Source: Terebella lapidaria (lineage: Eukaryota > Annelida > Polychaeta > Terebellida > Terebellidae). Taken from it: a stretch of DNA of 64,000 bases. The position numbers were made by a program, and so were the translations under genes. How positions within the stretch are numbered: position 1 is the stretch's first letter; each line of letters begins with the position of its first letter. A model generated the notes under the pieces. The model saw only the letters and a program-made list of their open reading frames with translations. It did no database searches and was not told the origin of the DNA. The stretch spans positions 30,487,950 through 30,551,949 of the forward strand of contig OX424569.1 in NCBI GenBank assembly GCA_949152475.1, in the 5' to 3' direction. This document shows positions 42,327-57,000 of the stretch, piece by piece.

Positions 42327-42656
42327 TTGTTCAATGACCGGATTCGTCTCACTAATTCAATTAAACGTCGTCTGGCTCTGAGAGGTTGGCCAGAGAGTAA
42401 TCGAGATTCGCAAATGTATCAGTTTATGAGTCTTTCACCAAATAAATTACCCACGAAAGGGTATGCAGTTCATCGAGTCTCAGTATGGTGTTTGGAATCT
42501 AGCAGCATAGTACAGGTATTCCATTGGATACTGACTGTGGATGTGTTTCATACGGCCAGTGTCACATCCGTTTATTATAATAAAAGATGTGCACGACCAC
42601 TTTGTCTGAAAAAGTCTCATGAAATTTTATTGGCTCATGAAACCCAGGTAATGTAG
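42327..42656 (+). pseudogene. Open frame in duplicated unit, copy 1
   Basis: Open for about 110 codons but opened by TTG, not ATG. It ends just after CACCCAGGTAATG-like sequence that resembles a donor site (ACCCAG, GTAATG). More diverged versions of the first ~40 codons exist near 56185 and 62123. Unidentified; a relic exon is possible. Confidence 0.25.
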
Positions 42657-44334
42657 TTTCTTCTCACTTTCTGTTTATAGTTTGAAATAAACGTTTGACG
42701 TTAAGTACGTTTCGTGACATAAAAAATGAAAAAAAAGAGAACTTCAACTTTACACAGAAAACCATTTCCAGGGTTTTTGTATATTAAATTTGAGACCTTG
42801 TATAATTTTGTTTTTCAAAACTCGTGTTAGTTTCTTAAATTCAATTTCTCGTTTCAATTATGTTAAATTACTATGTTCAATATGTAGCACATATATTAAT
42901 TGAATACTCAAAACAGCACTATGAATGTAAAGTTTTATACACTTCATTCAATGTTTTGTTTATTTATTTATACCAAATCCGATTTGGACAATTCACCCTA
43001 TTCAGCCACATATCACTTGCAGTACATGGAAGGCTGCCCAGGCACTATTGGACATGAGGGTCGAAGGAAAACAAATCACCACATTCGCCAGGACACACGT
43101 GGTGTAACATAAGTGCCCAGACTGGACGCAGCTGGCAGACAAAGAAGAATCTCAGGGAACAAAATGGGAATTGTCGTTGGGGTTTCTAATATCATTCACC
43201 AAATCAGAAATGCTTTTCGTTTGATCAAGAATTGCTTCTTATTGTGCATAGCTATTGTATGAACATCATGAATGACATCATAACATGTAGTGTACCCTAT
43301 TATGAGACACGAAGCACAATGATGTGACATTGATATATGCCATACTCTGATACTGCAGAGAAGAATTTATCAATATGTAGGGCACGTGCTCTAATCTGAA
43401 ACATAACTTTGTTAATGAATGATATGTTTTCTTAACAAGGATACGTCAAGTGGCCAGAGTTGCGATCTTTTCAATTCCGAAAGTAGTACAATGTACTGCT
43501 GAACCCTTCAGCCACCGTATCCTACCATGCATGACGTATTTCATAGTTCATTCTGAAATGAATAGATTGCACTTCGAAGTCCCTGTTGATATGACCTGAC
43601 TGCTATTTTTGTGGCTTTTCTGGATTGTAACTTTGCTATAAATCAGGTGGAGTTTGAGTGGATTACTCCAATGAAACCATCCATATAGCTGTGATCAGAA
43701 CCGTGATCACCAGACGGTAAACTGACGTGTTGATTTATGTGTCTGATCCAATGGTATCATACACATAAATGGATCGCCGACTTAACCGCACTTGCCTGTG
43801 ATATAACCGGTATATGACATCTACTGCTAAAATGTGGCCATGTCCTCAGTGCTGGTGATAATCAGTTGGCATCATCATACCAAATGCTTGAACAGCACAG
43901 ATGCGTACCTGTCATTATGTGATATATCATAATATATATCAACATATATCCTGGCCTTTCCCTTGTTGAAAACGGAGATAGTGAGCGATGTTGTGACTTC
44001 AGCATGTGATCTCAGAAGACCGTTATTGATCACACGTAACTGTGAACTGATACGTATACTTTAGACAAGGAGGGAACTGAAACCTTTCGGCCAAATCGAG
44101 TTATCAAAATGGAATTGGCCAGTTGAGATGTCTTGTTTTATGTTGCAAATCTCCAATGACGTTTTCAATACCTGGGTGTTGTGGCGTCGTAAGGAAATGC
44201 AATTTGGAACTTGAACCCCATACGTAGTGAAAATATCAATCCATCTATATATGATTATAATATAAACCCTGACTACAAACATTTCTTGAATATATATCAA
44301 CCCAACTACATATGGTTATAATATGAAACATATA

Positions 44335-45152
44335 CAGTGTACTCTGCCGAAAACGGCTCTTGTATATCCATTCTGAAAACCGGCCCTATTCCTGTGACCC
44401 AACCGGCCATATCGTATTGTCCAAACCGGCGTTACCCAAATAATTCAACTGTGGCGTCTAAATTGCAATCAGCCATACTTCACCGGATCAGAGACCGATG
44501 TCAAAGGCTGCGCTTTAGTCACACGTCTTTGTATACAACGGCATCAGCAACATGGCGCTCACAAATTGTAATTAACAACAACTAAACTTCGTCAGTTAGG
44601 GGTCGTTTGAAGAATGCATGATTTACCTGACATGATTTTTCGAATAAATCATTGCAAGCTCATCACTGGGGTGACACGCATTGTTCAAATTGATTATTAA
44701 TCAGTACATGCTATAAACGCAGACAACAATTCTATGACATCATGCAATCTTGTCTCACTATGTATATTCTGCGATTGTTTTTAAGATGTGATAACAGCAA
44801 AAGATTATAATGATGTCAATAGAAAACCTACAAATAATAATCAATTGACTCGAATTATTTACTTGGATGTTCTGCAATAAATCCATACAGATCTCACCTA
44901 TAACCAATAACATGCTAGTAATACTAACTACGCCGATGTTCATAAAGTGTGTAACTACATGTACTTGAAATAGCTGGCCGGTATTTAGTTACGTTATGTT
45001 GTGCAACAGTGAAAAACGAAGTCGGTCGGTATCTGCATATCGGGTGGCATGATCGATATTCTCTCTCTTCAGACTCTTGATAAACCGGCGCTCTGTCCAT
45101 ACCGGATTTTCCCCCTGGTCCCCTGGAGATCCGGTTTATACAGAGTACACTG
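44335..45152. mobile_element. pogo-like non-autonomous element, copy 1
   Basis: 818 bp, flanked by TA on both sides, with ends CAGTGTACTCTG and complement CAGAGTACACTG. Subterminal regions are full of AACCGG/CCGGTT boxes, a style seen in pogo/Tigger-type Tc1/mariner elements. No transposase frame is present. The diverged unit at about 40050 lacks it. Confidence 0.8.
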
Positions 45153-47696
45153 TAATACATTGACTTCATACACTATTAGTGTAATTGAGAAGTAGTCTCT
45201 TTTGATCTATTGACCCTGGTCAGTTATAACATTACTCAAGTCACTTGTAGTAAGTGAGAATGACAGGAAAAGACACAATATTTGGCATACTGATGTTTAT
45301 GTGTGTCATAACACTCCATTCCATTACAGTATTTGATCGACAAGAGTCCCTCGGCTACCTAAATGAGATCAAACCTGTTGCTTTTGTATGTTGTTAGGAG
45401 TATGTTCTCAATTGATTTTGACCATGTGCCGATACTGGATTGTCTTTGATATCCACAAGCTGCGAGTCAGTCAGGAACTGTAGATCGTTTGGAACATAAT
45501 TTGCTCCACTGTCTGAGCAGATTTGGCTTGTTTAGCAAAATCCACACCAATGAACACGACCATCTTGTGATCGCCGTACAGCAATGACATTTAGGTCGGT
45601 ACAGCGACCTGGAATATTATTCTAGTGTTGATATAAAGAGTTTTATAAAAAAAAACAAAAACCCTGACAAACCAGCTCAACACAACAACACCAAGAATAC
45701 CACTGTTTGATTTCAAGAGTTTTCTTCGATCCAAAAAGGTGTGAATACCTTCCACTTGATCTCAACAAGAATATTAAACCTACTTATGGGATAGTTATCA
45801 GTACATATATCAAAAGAGGGACATTATTGGCCAACATCAACAATATCTTATTGCAAGCAAACATTCTCTTTCAGATCTACTGATCACAAATCTGGCCACA
45901 TTTTTCTCTTACACATCGTTGTCATGTCGACAGGACTCACAATTGACTTGCATGGTGGGACTGTCCTGTGTCATCGCCTGCTTCTTCCAAATTGCATTTC
46001 GTTGTCACGTTAAACATTACGTAATATGGTTATCGCCAAGAATGAACACCATGACACATATTTCACAAGGATGGCTCCCTGACCGTGAACCCAGGATGAA
46101 AGATGGTGAACAACTTATTTGCAGATATTTGTGAATATATTGCCATTTTCGGAGCAAATGTGCATCAAATGTCATTCCGGGTTTTTTTACTTTGATGTTG
46201 GTTCCCTGAATTGCAACCAGGTATTCGCGAATTTTACCCAGAATCGAAACCGAATATTAGGAAAATGTTCAATGTATTCTGTATCACAGCATGACAGTGA
46301 CATGTTTCATCTGTGAACCAACGATATGGAGCGTTACCAGAAATATCGAGAATATAGATTCGGGTATTGTGAGAAGATGTTGATTATTGTGACTGTTTCT
46401 TTCCAGTCATCATGCAATCGAACGCAGCACACTGTGACTATTTCAAATTATATGACCTTCCACTAGGGTATTGATTGAAAAGTCTCAGCTATTTTATTAG
46501 ATATCGATTGTATTTACCGATTTAATATTTATTGATTAGGTTGGATGTTGCTTCAGCCTTTTATGCTCCTTTGTCCTGCTTGCCGGACCAACTACGATTT
46601 ACTTTTTGTCATGCACTCCATGTTATTTTTGTCTCCCATGCCCCAGTCAGGTTGTCACGCTGAACATCGCGTAATATGGTTATAGGAAAAGGAATGAACA
46701 CCATGGCACATATGTCACAAGGATGATCCCCTGACCATGAACCCATGATGAAATATGGCAGAGGAAAAGTTTCGCCAACATACTGATTGTCGTTAATCCT
46801 TATCGAAGTGTCTACTGATTTTTTTTTGTCCCTGAGGTTGGTTTGTAGGATTTCATCACGCTAAATGACTTCTGACAAAAAACAATCCCAAATGATATCA
46901 ATATCATCAACCTAAAATATAAAAATTATCATAACATCTTTTTGTTGGTAATTCTGTAATGATGATCGTTATTTCAAGTACATTCATAATGTGAATATAT
47001 TTTATAATATTTTTGTGCAAGATTCATTATCATTTATAGAAACCAAAAGCTATCTTAAAATGTACCGATATTTTACCATTGATGAAAGGAGATATTGATA
47101 ATATTTAGTTAGTATTTGAATTTTTCATCAAGTTTGATCGTGACTATCATACTATTTATATTCAATTGTCATACCTCTTGCTGTTCTGCAAAAACAGACC
47201 TACCCCCTCACACCCCCCCACCCCCATGTTTACCTTTACGTCAATCAATCATGGCTATACCAAAGGCCACAACACTCACACATCCACAGGCCACTCCTGT
47301 ACATTGACATGTAATTACATCACATTTTATGCATCATAATTATGCTAAATGCATTTAGCAGGATCTGTTCTCCTGATGATACAGAGGTTGCCTCTGGAGA
47401 CATATTCCCTCTAAGTTGAAAGTTACAACATTAAGTAGCGAAATTTGAATATATTTTTTTTGATACTGAATGTAGTAATTTCAATTGGCAATGTTCTGAT
47501 CTTCGATAGCATATACTTTGTGGTACCAGGAATGAAGCAACACCAAGAGCATAACCAAGTCTTATTCCAGACCACACTCTTGCAACATATATCAATTATA
47601 TTGTAAGCTTCAGATGGTGTGCCCTAGGGTCAATATTCCATTTATGAGCCTTGCAGGACCTGAGGGAATTACGACTGGAAATCCCAATTTCGTTTA

Positions 47697-48026
47697 TTGT
47701 TCAATGACCGGATTCGTCTCACTAATTCAATTAAACGTCGTCTGGCTCTGAGAGGTTGGCCAGAGAGTAATCGAGATTCGCAAATGTATCAGTTTATGAG
47801 TCTTTCACCAAATAAATTACCCACGAAAGGGTATGCAGTTCATCGAGTCTCAGTATGGTGTTTGGAATCTAGCAGCATAGTACAGGTATTCCATTGGATA
47901 CTGACTGTGGATGTGTTTCATACGGCCAGTGTCACATCCGTTTATTATAATAAAGGATGTGCACGACCACTTTGTCTGAAAAAGTCTCATGAAATTTTAT
48001 TGGCTCATGAAACCCAGGTAATGTAG
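47697..48026 (+). pseudogene. Open frame in duplicated unit, copy 2
   Basis: The same frame as 42327-42656 with a single amino-acid difference seen, reflecting the recency of the duplication and not selection. Unidentified. Confidence 0.25.
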
Positions 48027-49699
48027 TTTCTTCTCACTTTCTGTTTATAGTTTGAAATAAACGTTTGACGTTAAGTACGTTTCGTGACATAAAAAATGAA
48101 AAAAAAGAGAACTTCAACTTTACACAGAAAACCATTTCCAGGGTTTTTGTATATTAAATTTGAGACCTTGTATAATTTTGTTTTTCAAAACTCGTGTTAG
48201 TTTCTTAAATTCAATTTCTCGTTTCAATTATGTTAAATTACTATGTTCAATATCTAGCACATATATTAATTGAATACTCAAAACAGCACTATGAATGTAA
48301 AGTTTTATACACTTCATTCAATGTTTTGTTTATTTATTTATACCAAATCCGATTTGGACAATTCACCCTATTCAGCCACATATCACTTGCAGTACATGGA
48401 AGGCTGCCCAGGCACTATTGGACATGAGGGTCGAAGGAAAACAAATCACCACATTCGCCAGGACACACGTGGTGTAACATAAGTGCCCAGACTGGACGCA
48501 GCTGGCAGACAAAGAAGAATCTCAGGGAACAAAATGGGAATTGTCGTTGGGGTTTCTAATACCATTCACCAAATCAGAAATGCTTTTCGTTTGATCAAGA
48601 ATTGCTTCTTATTGTGCATAGCTATTGTATGAACATCATGAATGACATCATAACATGTAGTGTACCCTATTATGAGACACGAAGCACAATGATGTGACAT
48701 TGATATATGCCATACTCTGATACTGCAGAGAAGAATTTATCAATATGTAGGGCAGGTGCTCTAATCTGAAACATAACTTTGTTAATGAATGATATGTTTT
48801 CTTAACAAGGATACGTCAAGTGGCCAGAGTTGCGATCTTTTCAATTCCGAAAGTAGTACAATGTACTGCTGAACCCTTCAGCCACAGTATCCTACCATGC
48901 ATGACGTATTTCATAGTTCATTCTGAAATGAATAGATTGCACTTCGAAGTCCCTGTTGATATGACCTGACTGCTATTTTTGTGGCTTTTCTGGATTGTAA
49001 CTTTGCTATAAATCAGGTGGAGTTTGAGTGGATTACTCCAATGAAACCATCCATATAGCTGTGATCAGAACCGTGATCATCAGACGGTAAACTGACGTGT
49101 TGATTTATGTGTCTGATCCAATGGTATCATACACATAAATGGATCGCCGACTTAACCGCACTTGCCTGTGATATAACCGGTATATGACATCTACTGCTAA
49201 AATGTGGCCATGTCCTCAGTGCTGGTGATAATCAGTTGGCATCATCATACCAAATGCTTGAACAGCACAGATGCGTACCTGTCATTATGTGATATATCAT
49301 AATATATATCAACATATATCCTGGCCTTTCCCTTGTTGAAAACGGAGATAGTGAGCGATGTTGTGACTTCAGCATGTGATCTAAGAAGACCGTTATTGAT
49401 CACACGTAACTGTGAACTGATACGTATACTTTAGACAAGGAGGGAACTGAAACCTTTCGGCCAAATCGAGTTATCAAAATGGAATTGGCCAGTTGAGATG
49501 TCTTGTTTTATGTTGCAAATCTCCAATGACGTTTTCAATACCTGGGTGTTGCGTCGTAAGGAAATGCCATTTGGAACTTGGACCCCATACGTAGTGAAAA
49601 TATCAATCCAACTATATATGATTATAATATAAACCCTGACTACAAACATTTCTTGAATATATCAATCCAACTACATATGGTTATAATATGAAACATATA

Positions 49700-50517
49700 C
49701 AGTGTACTCTGCCGAAAACGGCTCTTGTATATCCATTCTGAAAACCGGCCCTATTCCTGTGACCCAACCGGCCATATCGTATTGTCCAAACCGGCGTTAC
49801 CCAAATAATTCAACTGTGGCGTCTAAATTGCAATCAGCCATACTTCACCGGATCAGAGACCGATGTCAAAGGCTGCGCTTTAGTCACACGTCTTTGTATA
49901 CAACGGCATCAGCAACATGGCGCTCACAAATTGTAATTAACAACAACTAAACTTCGTCAGTTAGGGGTCGTTTGAAGAATGCATGATTTACCTGACATGA
50001 TTTTTCGAATAAATCATTGCAAGCTCATCACTGGGGTGACACGCATTGTTCAAATTGATTATTAATCAGTACATGCTATAAACGCAGACAACAATTCTAT
50101 GACATCATGCAATCTTGTCTCACTATGTATATTCTGCGATTGTTTTTAAGATGTGATAACAGCAAAAGATTATAATGATGTCAATAGAAAACCTACAAAT
50201 AATAATCAATTGACTCGAATTATTTACTTGGATGTTCTGCAATAAATCCATACAGATCTCACCTATAACCAATAACATGCTAGTAATACTAACTACGCCG
50301 ATGTTCATAAAGTGTGTAACTACATGTACTTGAAATAGCTGGCCGGTATTTAGTTACGTTATGTTGTGCAACGGTGAAAAACGAAGTCGGTCGGTATCTG
50401 CATATCGGGTGGCATGATCGATATTCTCTCTCTTCAGACTCTTGATAAACCGGCGCTCTGTCCATACCGGATTTTCCCCCTGGTCCCCTGGAGATCCGGT
50501 TTATACAGAGTACACTG
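49700..50517. mobile_element. pogo-like non-autonomous element, copy 2
   Basis: Duplicate of 44335-45152 with the same TA flanks and the same 818-bp length. It was present before the tandem duplication and carried along by it. Confidence 0.8.
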
Positions 50518-52014
50518 TAATACATTGACTTCATACACTATTAGTGTAATTGAGAAGTAGTCTCTTTTGATCTATTGACCCTGGTCAGTTATAACATTAC
50601 TCAAGTCACTTGTAGTAAGTGAGAATGACAGGAAAAGACACAATATTTGGCATACTGATGTTTATGTGTGTCATAACACTCCATTCCATTAAAGTATTTG
50701 ATCGACAAGAGTCCCTCGGCTACCTAAATGAGATCAAACCTGTTGCTTTTGTATGTTGTTAGGAGTATGTTCTCAATTGATTTTGACCATGTGCCGATAC
50801 TGGATTGTCTTTGATATCCACAAGCTGCGAGTCAGTCAGGAACTGTAGATCGTTTGGAACATAATTTGCTCCACTGTCTGAGCAGATTTGGCTTGTTTAG
50901 CAAAATCCACACCAATGAACACGACCATCTTGTGATCGCCGTACAGCAATGACATTTAGGTCGGTACAGCGACCTGGAATATTATTCTAGTGTTGATATA
51001 AAGAGTTTTATAAAAAAAAAAAAACCCTGACAAACCAGCTCAACACAACAACACCAAGAATACCACTGTTTGATTTCAAGAGTTTTCTTCGATCCAAAAA
51101 GGTGTGAATACCTTCCACTTGATCTCAACAAGAATATTAAACCTACTTATGGGATAGTTATCAGTACATATATCATAAGAGGGACATTATTGGCCAACAT
51201 CAACAATATCTTATTGCAAGCAAACATTCTCTTTCAGATCTACTGATCACAAATCTGGCCACATTTTTCTCTTACACATCGTTGTCATGTCGACAGGACT
51301 CACAATTGACTTGCATGGTGGGACTGTCCTGTGTCATCGCCTGCTTCTTCCAAATTGCATTTCGTTGTCACGTTAAACATTACGTAATATGGTTATCGCC
51401 AAGAATGAACACCATGACACATATTTCACAAGGATGGCTCCCTGACCGTGAACCCAGGATGAAAGATGGTGAACAACTTATTTGCAGATATTTGTGAATA
51501 TATTGCCATTTTCGGAGCAAATGTGCATCAAATGTCATTCCGGGTTTTTTTACTTTGATGTTGGTTCCCTGAATTGCAACCAGGTATTCGCGAATTTTAC
51601 CCAGAATCGAAACCGAATATTAGGAAAATGTTCAATGTATTCTGTATCACAGCATGACAGTGACATGTTTCATCTGTGAACCAACGATATGGAGCGTTAC
51701 CAGAAATATCGAGAATATAGATTCGGGTATTGTGAGAAGATGTTGATTATTGTGACTGTTTCTTTCCAGTCATCATGCAATCGAACGCAGCACACTGTGA
51801 CTATTTCAAATTATATGACCTTCCACTAGGGTATTGATTGAAAAGTCTCAGCTATTTTATTAGATATCGATTGTATTTACCGATTTAATATTTATTGATT
51901 AGGTTGGATGTTGCTTCAGCCTTTTATGCTCCTTTGTCCTGCTTGCCGGACCAACTACGATTTACTTTTTGTCATGCACTCCATGTTATTTTTGTCTCCC
52001 ATGCCCCAGTCAGG

Positions 52015-53929
52015 GGTTTCTTGAGAAATAAACTATTATTATTATTATCAACCATCAAGTCTATCAAAATTTACGAATTGCCATATCACTCATATGGAAT
52101 ACACTACGCATGAAGATTTATATACAATGTTTTTCAGTGCGTTTGCTGTTTATATCAATTCCAATATATGCACTCTGTTGGCAATCCATCCCTCTCCCCA
52201 CTATTGCATGCGAGGCTACCCCAGACAATATTGGGAATGACGCCGGTATCAAAAAACAAATCATGACATTCGCCAGGACACACGTGGTGTAACATAAGTG
52301 TCCAGACTGGACGCAGGTGGGAGACAATGAAGAATCTTGGAGAACAAAATGGAAATTGCCGTTGGGGGTTCTAATATCATTCACCAAATCATATATGCTT
52401 TTCGTTTTACTACGGCGGTATTGTATAGCCATCATGAATGATATCATAAGGCTATATCCGTTTCTTTTGACACACAAACACACTAGTTTCACTAGTGACA
52501 TCGAGATACGTTTCTATTCAATGCGAAAAAGTATTATAATACTAAATAGTGCAGGTGCTAAAATCCGAAAGAAAATTAAGTGTTTCTTGTCATGCATTTG
52601 TATATAATCAAGTAAAGATCTAGTCGAATAATCATGCATAGTTCGTGAACAATAAAGAAATGACATTGACGAAGTTTTGATTCAACTAATATTCAAGGTA
52701 ATTTGATTGTGAATATATGTATCAACATTTCAAAACTATTTATAACCATATATAAAAGTGATAATTACACTGATGGTGTTCTAGTGTAGAAAAATTAAGG
52801 CAAGTTCATGTACAGAAAGTGAGGTCAACTAAGTAAGTATTGCTGTGGTAATTTCGAGCATATTTAATGTTCATTTGTTTTTCAACAAATAATTTTTGTG
52901 CCTTCAAACAGAATAGACCAATGGTTCAAATGCTGGAATTGCTACATATATTATTTGGATGAGAGTGTGAACCTCATTGGCTAAACGTCTTTTCTAGATT
53001 CTTTGCCTCTGATGTCCACATCGTCAGGACAAGCAAAGCAGTATATGCTAAGACATGCATACATGATATAAATCAGCAAATGGTGCATCTTGATGTTTCA
53101 ATTTAATTATTATACGTATGTTGCAAATTATGTCTGGCGATGATGTGAAAAAAAAAAGGGATTATCGTATCAAAACTTCTCCAATTACTCAATCAAAACC
53201 AGTTACTGCAACAACCGCCAGGATATATCATCCTACAAGTGCTTTGCTGAAAACCCTAATATGAGATCCGCTAATCACAATTTCCTGCCTATATTTGAGA
53301 ATTATGGAGTACTAGAATGATACCAGAAACCCATAAGCTAGTTGGGTTTCTTTTACTTTCTTATAAAACTGTGACATAAAACAAAACTTTGAGTCACAAC
53401 GCGAATCACATGTACAGGTTATCCATTTACATTGCATTTGGTTGTAATGTGATTAGTCCCAATTTAGCTGTTTAAGTCATGGTGATGGCTCTCTTATGGA
53501 TGCTGAACATGTTATGCGTTGTTCTCCAACCTTGTTCGATTCGAGGTAGTGGTATCTAAGGCCACACCAAATTGTAAAGTTGATCTATGGATTCTTTCTC
53601 AACATTTTCTATACGGAGAATTTTTTTTTGACAATTAATTATTTCTTCTATGGATTTTTTGACAATAATTTTCTGCACGCTGGAAACTTCTTTACAAATA
53701 CAATTTTGCTTAACGGACTTTCGACTAATATTTTCTATACGGAGGGTATTTTGGTCAAATGTTCCCACTTAGATTGTTATTACAGAAATCACATTTGCAC
53801 CTAAGAGTTTTTATAATGAATTTCACATATATACATGTACCTTAGCGCACAAGTTGCCCAACTCGAAACAAATCTGTGCAAGATATACACATTTCATTAT
53901 GGCCTCTACTCTCTAGGCATCAAAGAGTG
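52015..53929 (+). repeat. Diverged continuation of the array
   Basis: 52190-52390 aligns to 43020-43210 (shared CATTCGCCAGGACACACGTG), so the older unit structure continues. An ATT microsatellite lies at 52029-52047. The rest is AT-rich with no convincing gene. Several short open frames (for example 52317-52607) are judged relics. Confidence 0.6.
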
Positions 53930-53931
53930 TA

Positions 53932-54074
53932 CAGTGGTCCCTGTAAGATAAGATCTCAACTTTTGCAGAGAAAATGAGATCTTATCTTACCATGCTTACA
54001 GGAAGTCTTCTTTCACAGGTTCATCTACATGTTAAATTGACACTCGGAGGTGTCTTATCTTACAGGGACCACTG
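53932..54074. mobile_element. Tc1/mariner-type MITE
   Basis: 143 bp with perfect inverted ends CAGTGGTCCCTGTAAGATAA, flanked by TA duplications (53930-53931 and 54075-54076). An internal inverted copy of the AAGATAAGATCTCA box makes a second hairpin near the left end. No coding capacity. Confidence 0.85.
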
Positions 54075-54076
54075 TA

Positions 54077-57000
54077 ATTTATATAATCAGGTAGAGAACA
54101 GATTGTTAACATACATGATGGTATCAAGGATGGATATTGACTTGAGATATCTCAACAGGTGAGAAATATGGGGAAAGATGTAAGTATTTGTATTGTTAAA
54201 TGTTTTGAGATTGGAAAGTACCATGACACATATTTGATACCAAGAATAGTACAAAACATGCTGAGTACCATATTTTTCTGAATTTTATATAGAACCGCTT
54301 TGCTCGTTAACAATCCAAGATGAAATACGGGTGAAGACGGTGAAATTCAAAAAAAAAATTGATATCGTGGAAGTTCGTAGCGGCGATTTTTTTTTTTTTA
54401 TAAAAAAGTGAAATTCGATTTTTTATAGGCCGCGATTCCATAGACCAACTTTGCAATTTGGTATGGCCTAAACTGATTAATAGGGCAATTTTTAGAACTG
54501 TGCCGGCCTTAAAACAGACGGACTGAACCGCAGTGCAAAGGTGTTCGTCACTGGAACTGTAGTTGGAAGGAAACATAATTTGTTCCGCTGTCTGAGCTGA
54601 TTTGGAATGCCACACCTACAGTCTGGAAGGATTTCATCCGATATTATCTGCTGATATCATGTTGTTGTGGTTATTGGACCGCAACTTTGAGATGTTCTGA
54701 ACAGAGCTAACCGGGCAACCAAACTTAACTTCTAATGATCCACGATTCAAAATTAAATTGCACATAAGGGAAATTATCATTGCTTGACGCAACAGTTTCT
54801 TTGAGACTGGTTGTTCACAAAGTATATATCAATGTATTGACCACGCTATACTTCTACGACCATAACTCCTAAACATTGAACAGTTGGTCATCAAAAAGCT
54901 ACGGTGTATTATGAGTTTGGATCCATTCAGTTGCCACTATCATAGCAGAATTATAATTTACTAGTTGTGAACATGAACTATATCTCAGAGACACCAGGTT
55001 ATCATTTCTTTTAATATCTTGACTTTGGATTACATAACGACACACAAATTGTTTCACTTCCAGTAAAAACGTCCAGAAAGTACATTTCAATAAGAGAAAC
55101 TAATCGACATGCATCATGGGACCGGTGCTTATCGCCAGAGGTTTCGTCCAAATTGCATTTTATTGTCACGTCGAACATCGCGTAATATCATTATAGGGAA
55201 CGAAATGACAAAGATGAGAGCATACTTCACACACAGATGACTCTACGACCGTGAACCCTGGATGAAATATCGTAAGCAAATAGGTTTGCCAATATTTTGT
55301 CAATTTGCGGTAAATGGATGTTGGATGTGATTTTGCTTTCTGTCCCTGACCCTCGTCTGTTGGACTTTACTTCATCGATTGTGCACTACACAATGGTTTG
55401 AAAAATAACAAAGTTATACATAACAGAGAAAAAGAATTATGTATCGCATGTTCAACTAAACTTCTATAAAATATTGCTACTGGAAAGGCAGAAACACATT
55501 ATGCGTGTACTTAATCAGTTTTCAATCTGGAAAAGGAGTTGACAATATAAAATGTAAAATCCTGGAATATGGCATACAGTGGATGTCATAACATCGATAT
55601 ATGTACATGTATGTATCATCCCTATCAATTCAATTACCATACCAATGAAACCAACATATTTTATTTCCCTTTTCCGAAGCATATCAGAAAGTTACTATTC
55701 TACATTACTAAATCATCGGCACACATTTGTGCAGCGATATGCTAAATGAATTGGCATTATATCATGTATGAGATATGACTGATATCCGCTGATAACGGTA
55801 ATTGATTATATTCTAATGATCAATGCATAGAAGAAAGATAATGGATAGACATAGCTTATTTGTTGCCACTCGTGCCTGCTATCCATTATAGACAGAATAA
55901 AGCAACGAATCCAATAATCTGGATTGCAAATTGAAATAGTCACAACTAGAGCTTTGGATATAAATTACAGCCATCACAGCCATTTGGTTTTTACCATTTA
56001 TCACAAAAAGGGACACAACACCACTCAGTATACCCCACGGAAATTGATTGTTATTGCAAGCAACACTCTTTCAACATATATCCAGTATATATAAAGCGTT
56101 AGACGGTTTACCCTAGGGTGAATATTCCATTAACGAACGTTGCAGAACTGGGGGTATCACTATTAGAAGTTCAAAACCCGATAATTGTTCATTGATCGGA
56201 TTCAATTCACTCAATCAACTAAACCTTGTATGAGTCTGAGCAGTTGTCCAGATAATAATTGAAGTTCGCAAATGTATCAATTTATGAGTCTTTGCCAAGT
56301 GTCCACTTCAATATGTGTCATGAAGTTATCTTGGCTAATGTAACCAATGAAATGATTGTTACTCTCACTGAGGTCATTTATCCGTTGGTACATGTATATA
56401 GCTACATAATGATATGAAATGAATGCTTTATCGAATATTAAATTGCTTTCACTTCTTCCAGTCATTTTGCCGCCTATATCAATTCCGATTTGTGCCTCAT
56501 TTTGACAGCCAGTATTGTTTGGTATAACGCCTCAGAATATAATGGCTATGACAGCGGAAAACTAACAAATCACAACATTCGCTAGAACACATGTGTCTCA
56601 ACATAAGGATCCTGACAGGACGCAGGTGGTTGCAATGGAGAACCCGAGGGATCAAAATGGAAATTACCGTCAGGGTTTCTGATTTCATTCACCGAATCTG
56701 TGTTTTGCACGTGAATTGTTTTGTATTGCAGAGAACAATTGCGTGTCCGTCACGTATGATACCATAACAGGACTATATTAGTTCATCACGACACATATAA
56801 CACAATGTTTTGCAATATACATGTAGATAAGTCCATATCTTATACTACCAAAAGTATAGTGGAGATGCCCTTATCTGAAACAGAATTATCCATACCATTT
56901 GTTAATATCAATTGGTGTGTGTAGCAAATAACAGCATGTTCATATGCAAAATGTAAACAAGACAACAAATACCTAATGATAGAATAACCAGCAGAAGTAC

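Larger units (their letters stand above)
41287..46651 (+). repeat. 5.36-kb tandem duplication, copy 1
   Basis: 5,365 bp, nearly identical to 46652-52014 with only scattered substitutions and a few small indels (for example the C-run at 41839, ATAT near 44295, the A-run near 45650). Both copies begin TTGTCAC and end CCCCAGTCAGG. TTGTCAC is also present in the older related box at 46014, so unequal crossing-over between diverged units is a likely mechanism. Confidence 0.95.
46652..52014 (+). repeat. 5.36-kb tandem duplication, copy 2
   Basis: 5,363 bp, head-to-tail with copy 1. At its right end the sequence departs from copy 1 immediately after CCCCAGTCAGG and continues into GGTTTCTTGAGAAATAAAC with an ATT run. 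That is the ancestral continuation of the unit. Confidence 0.95.
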
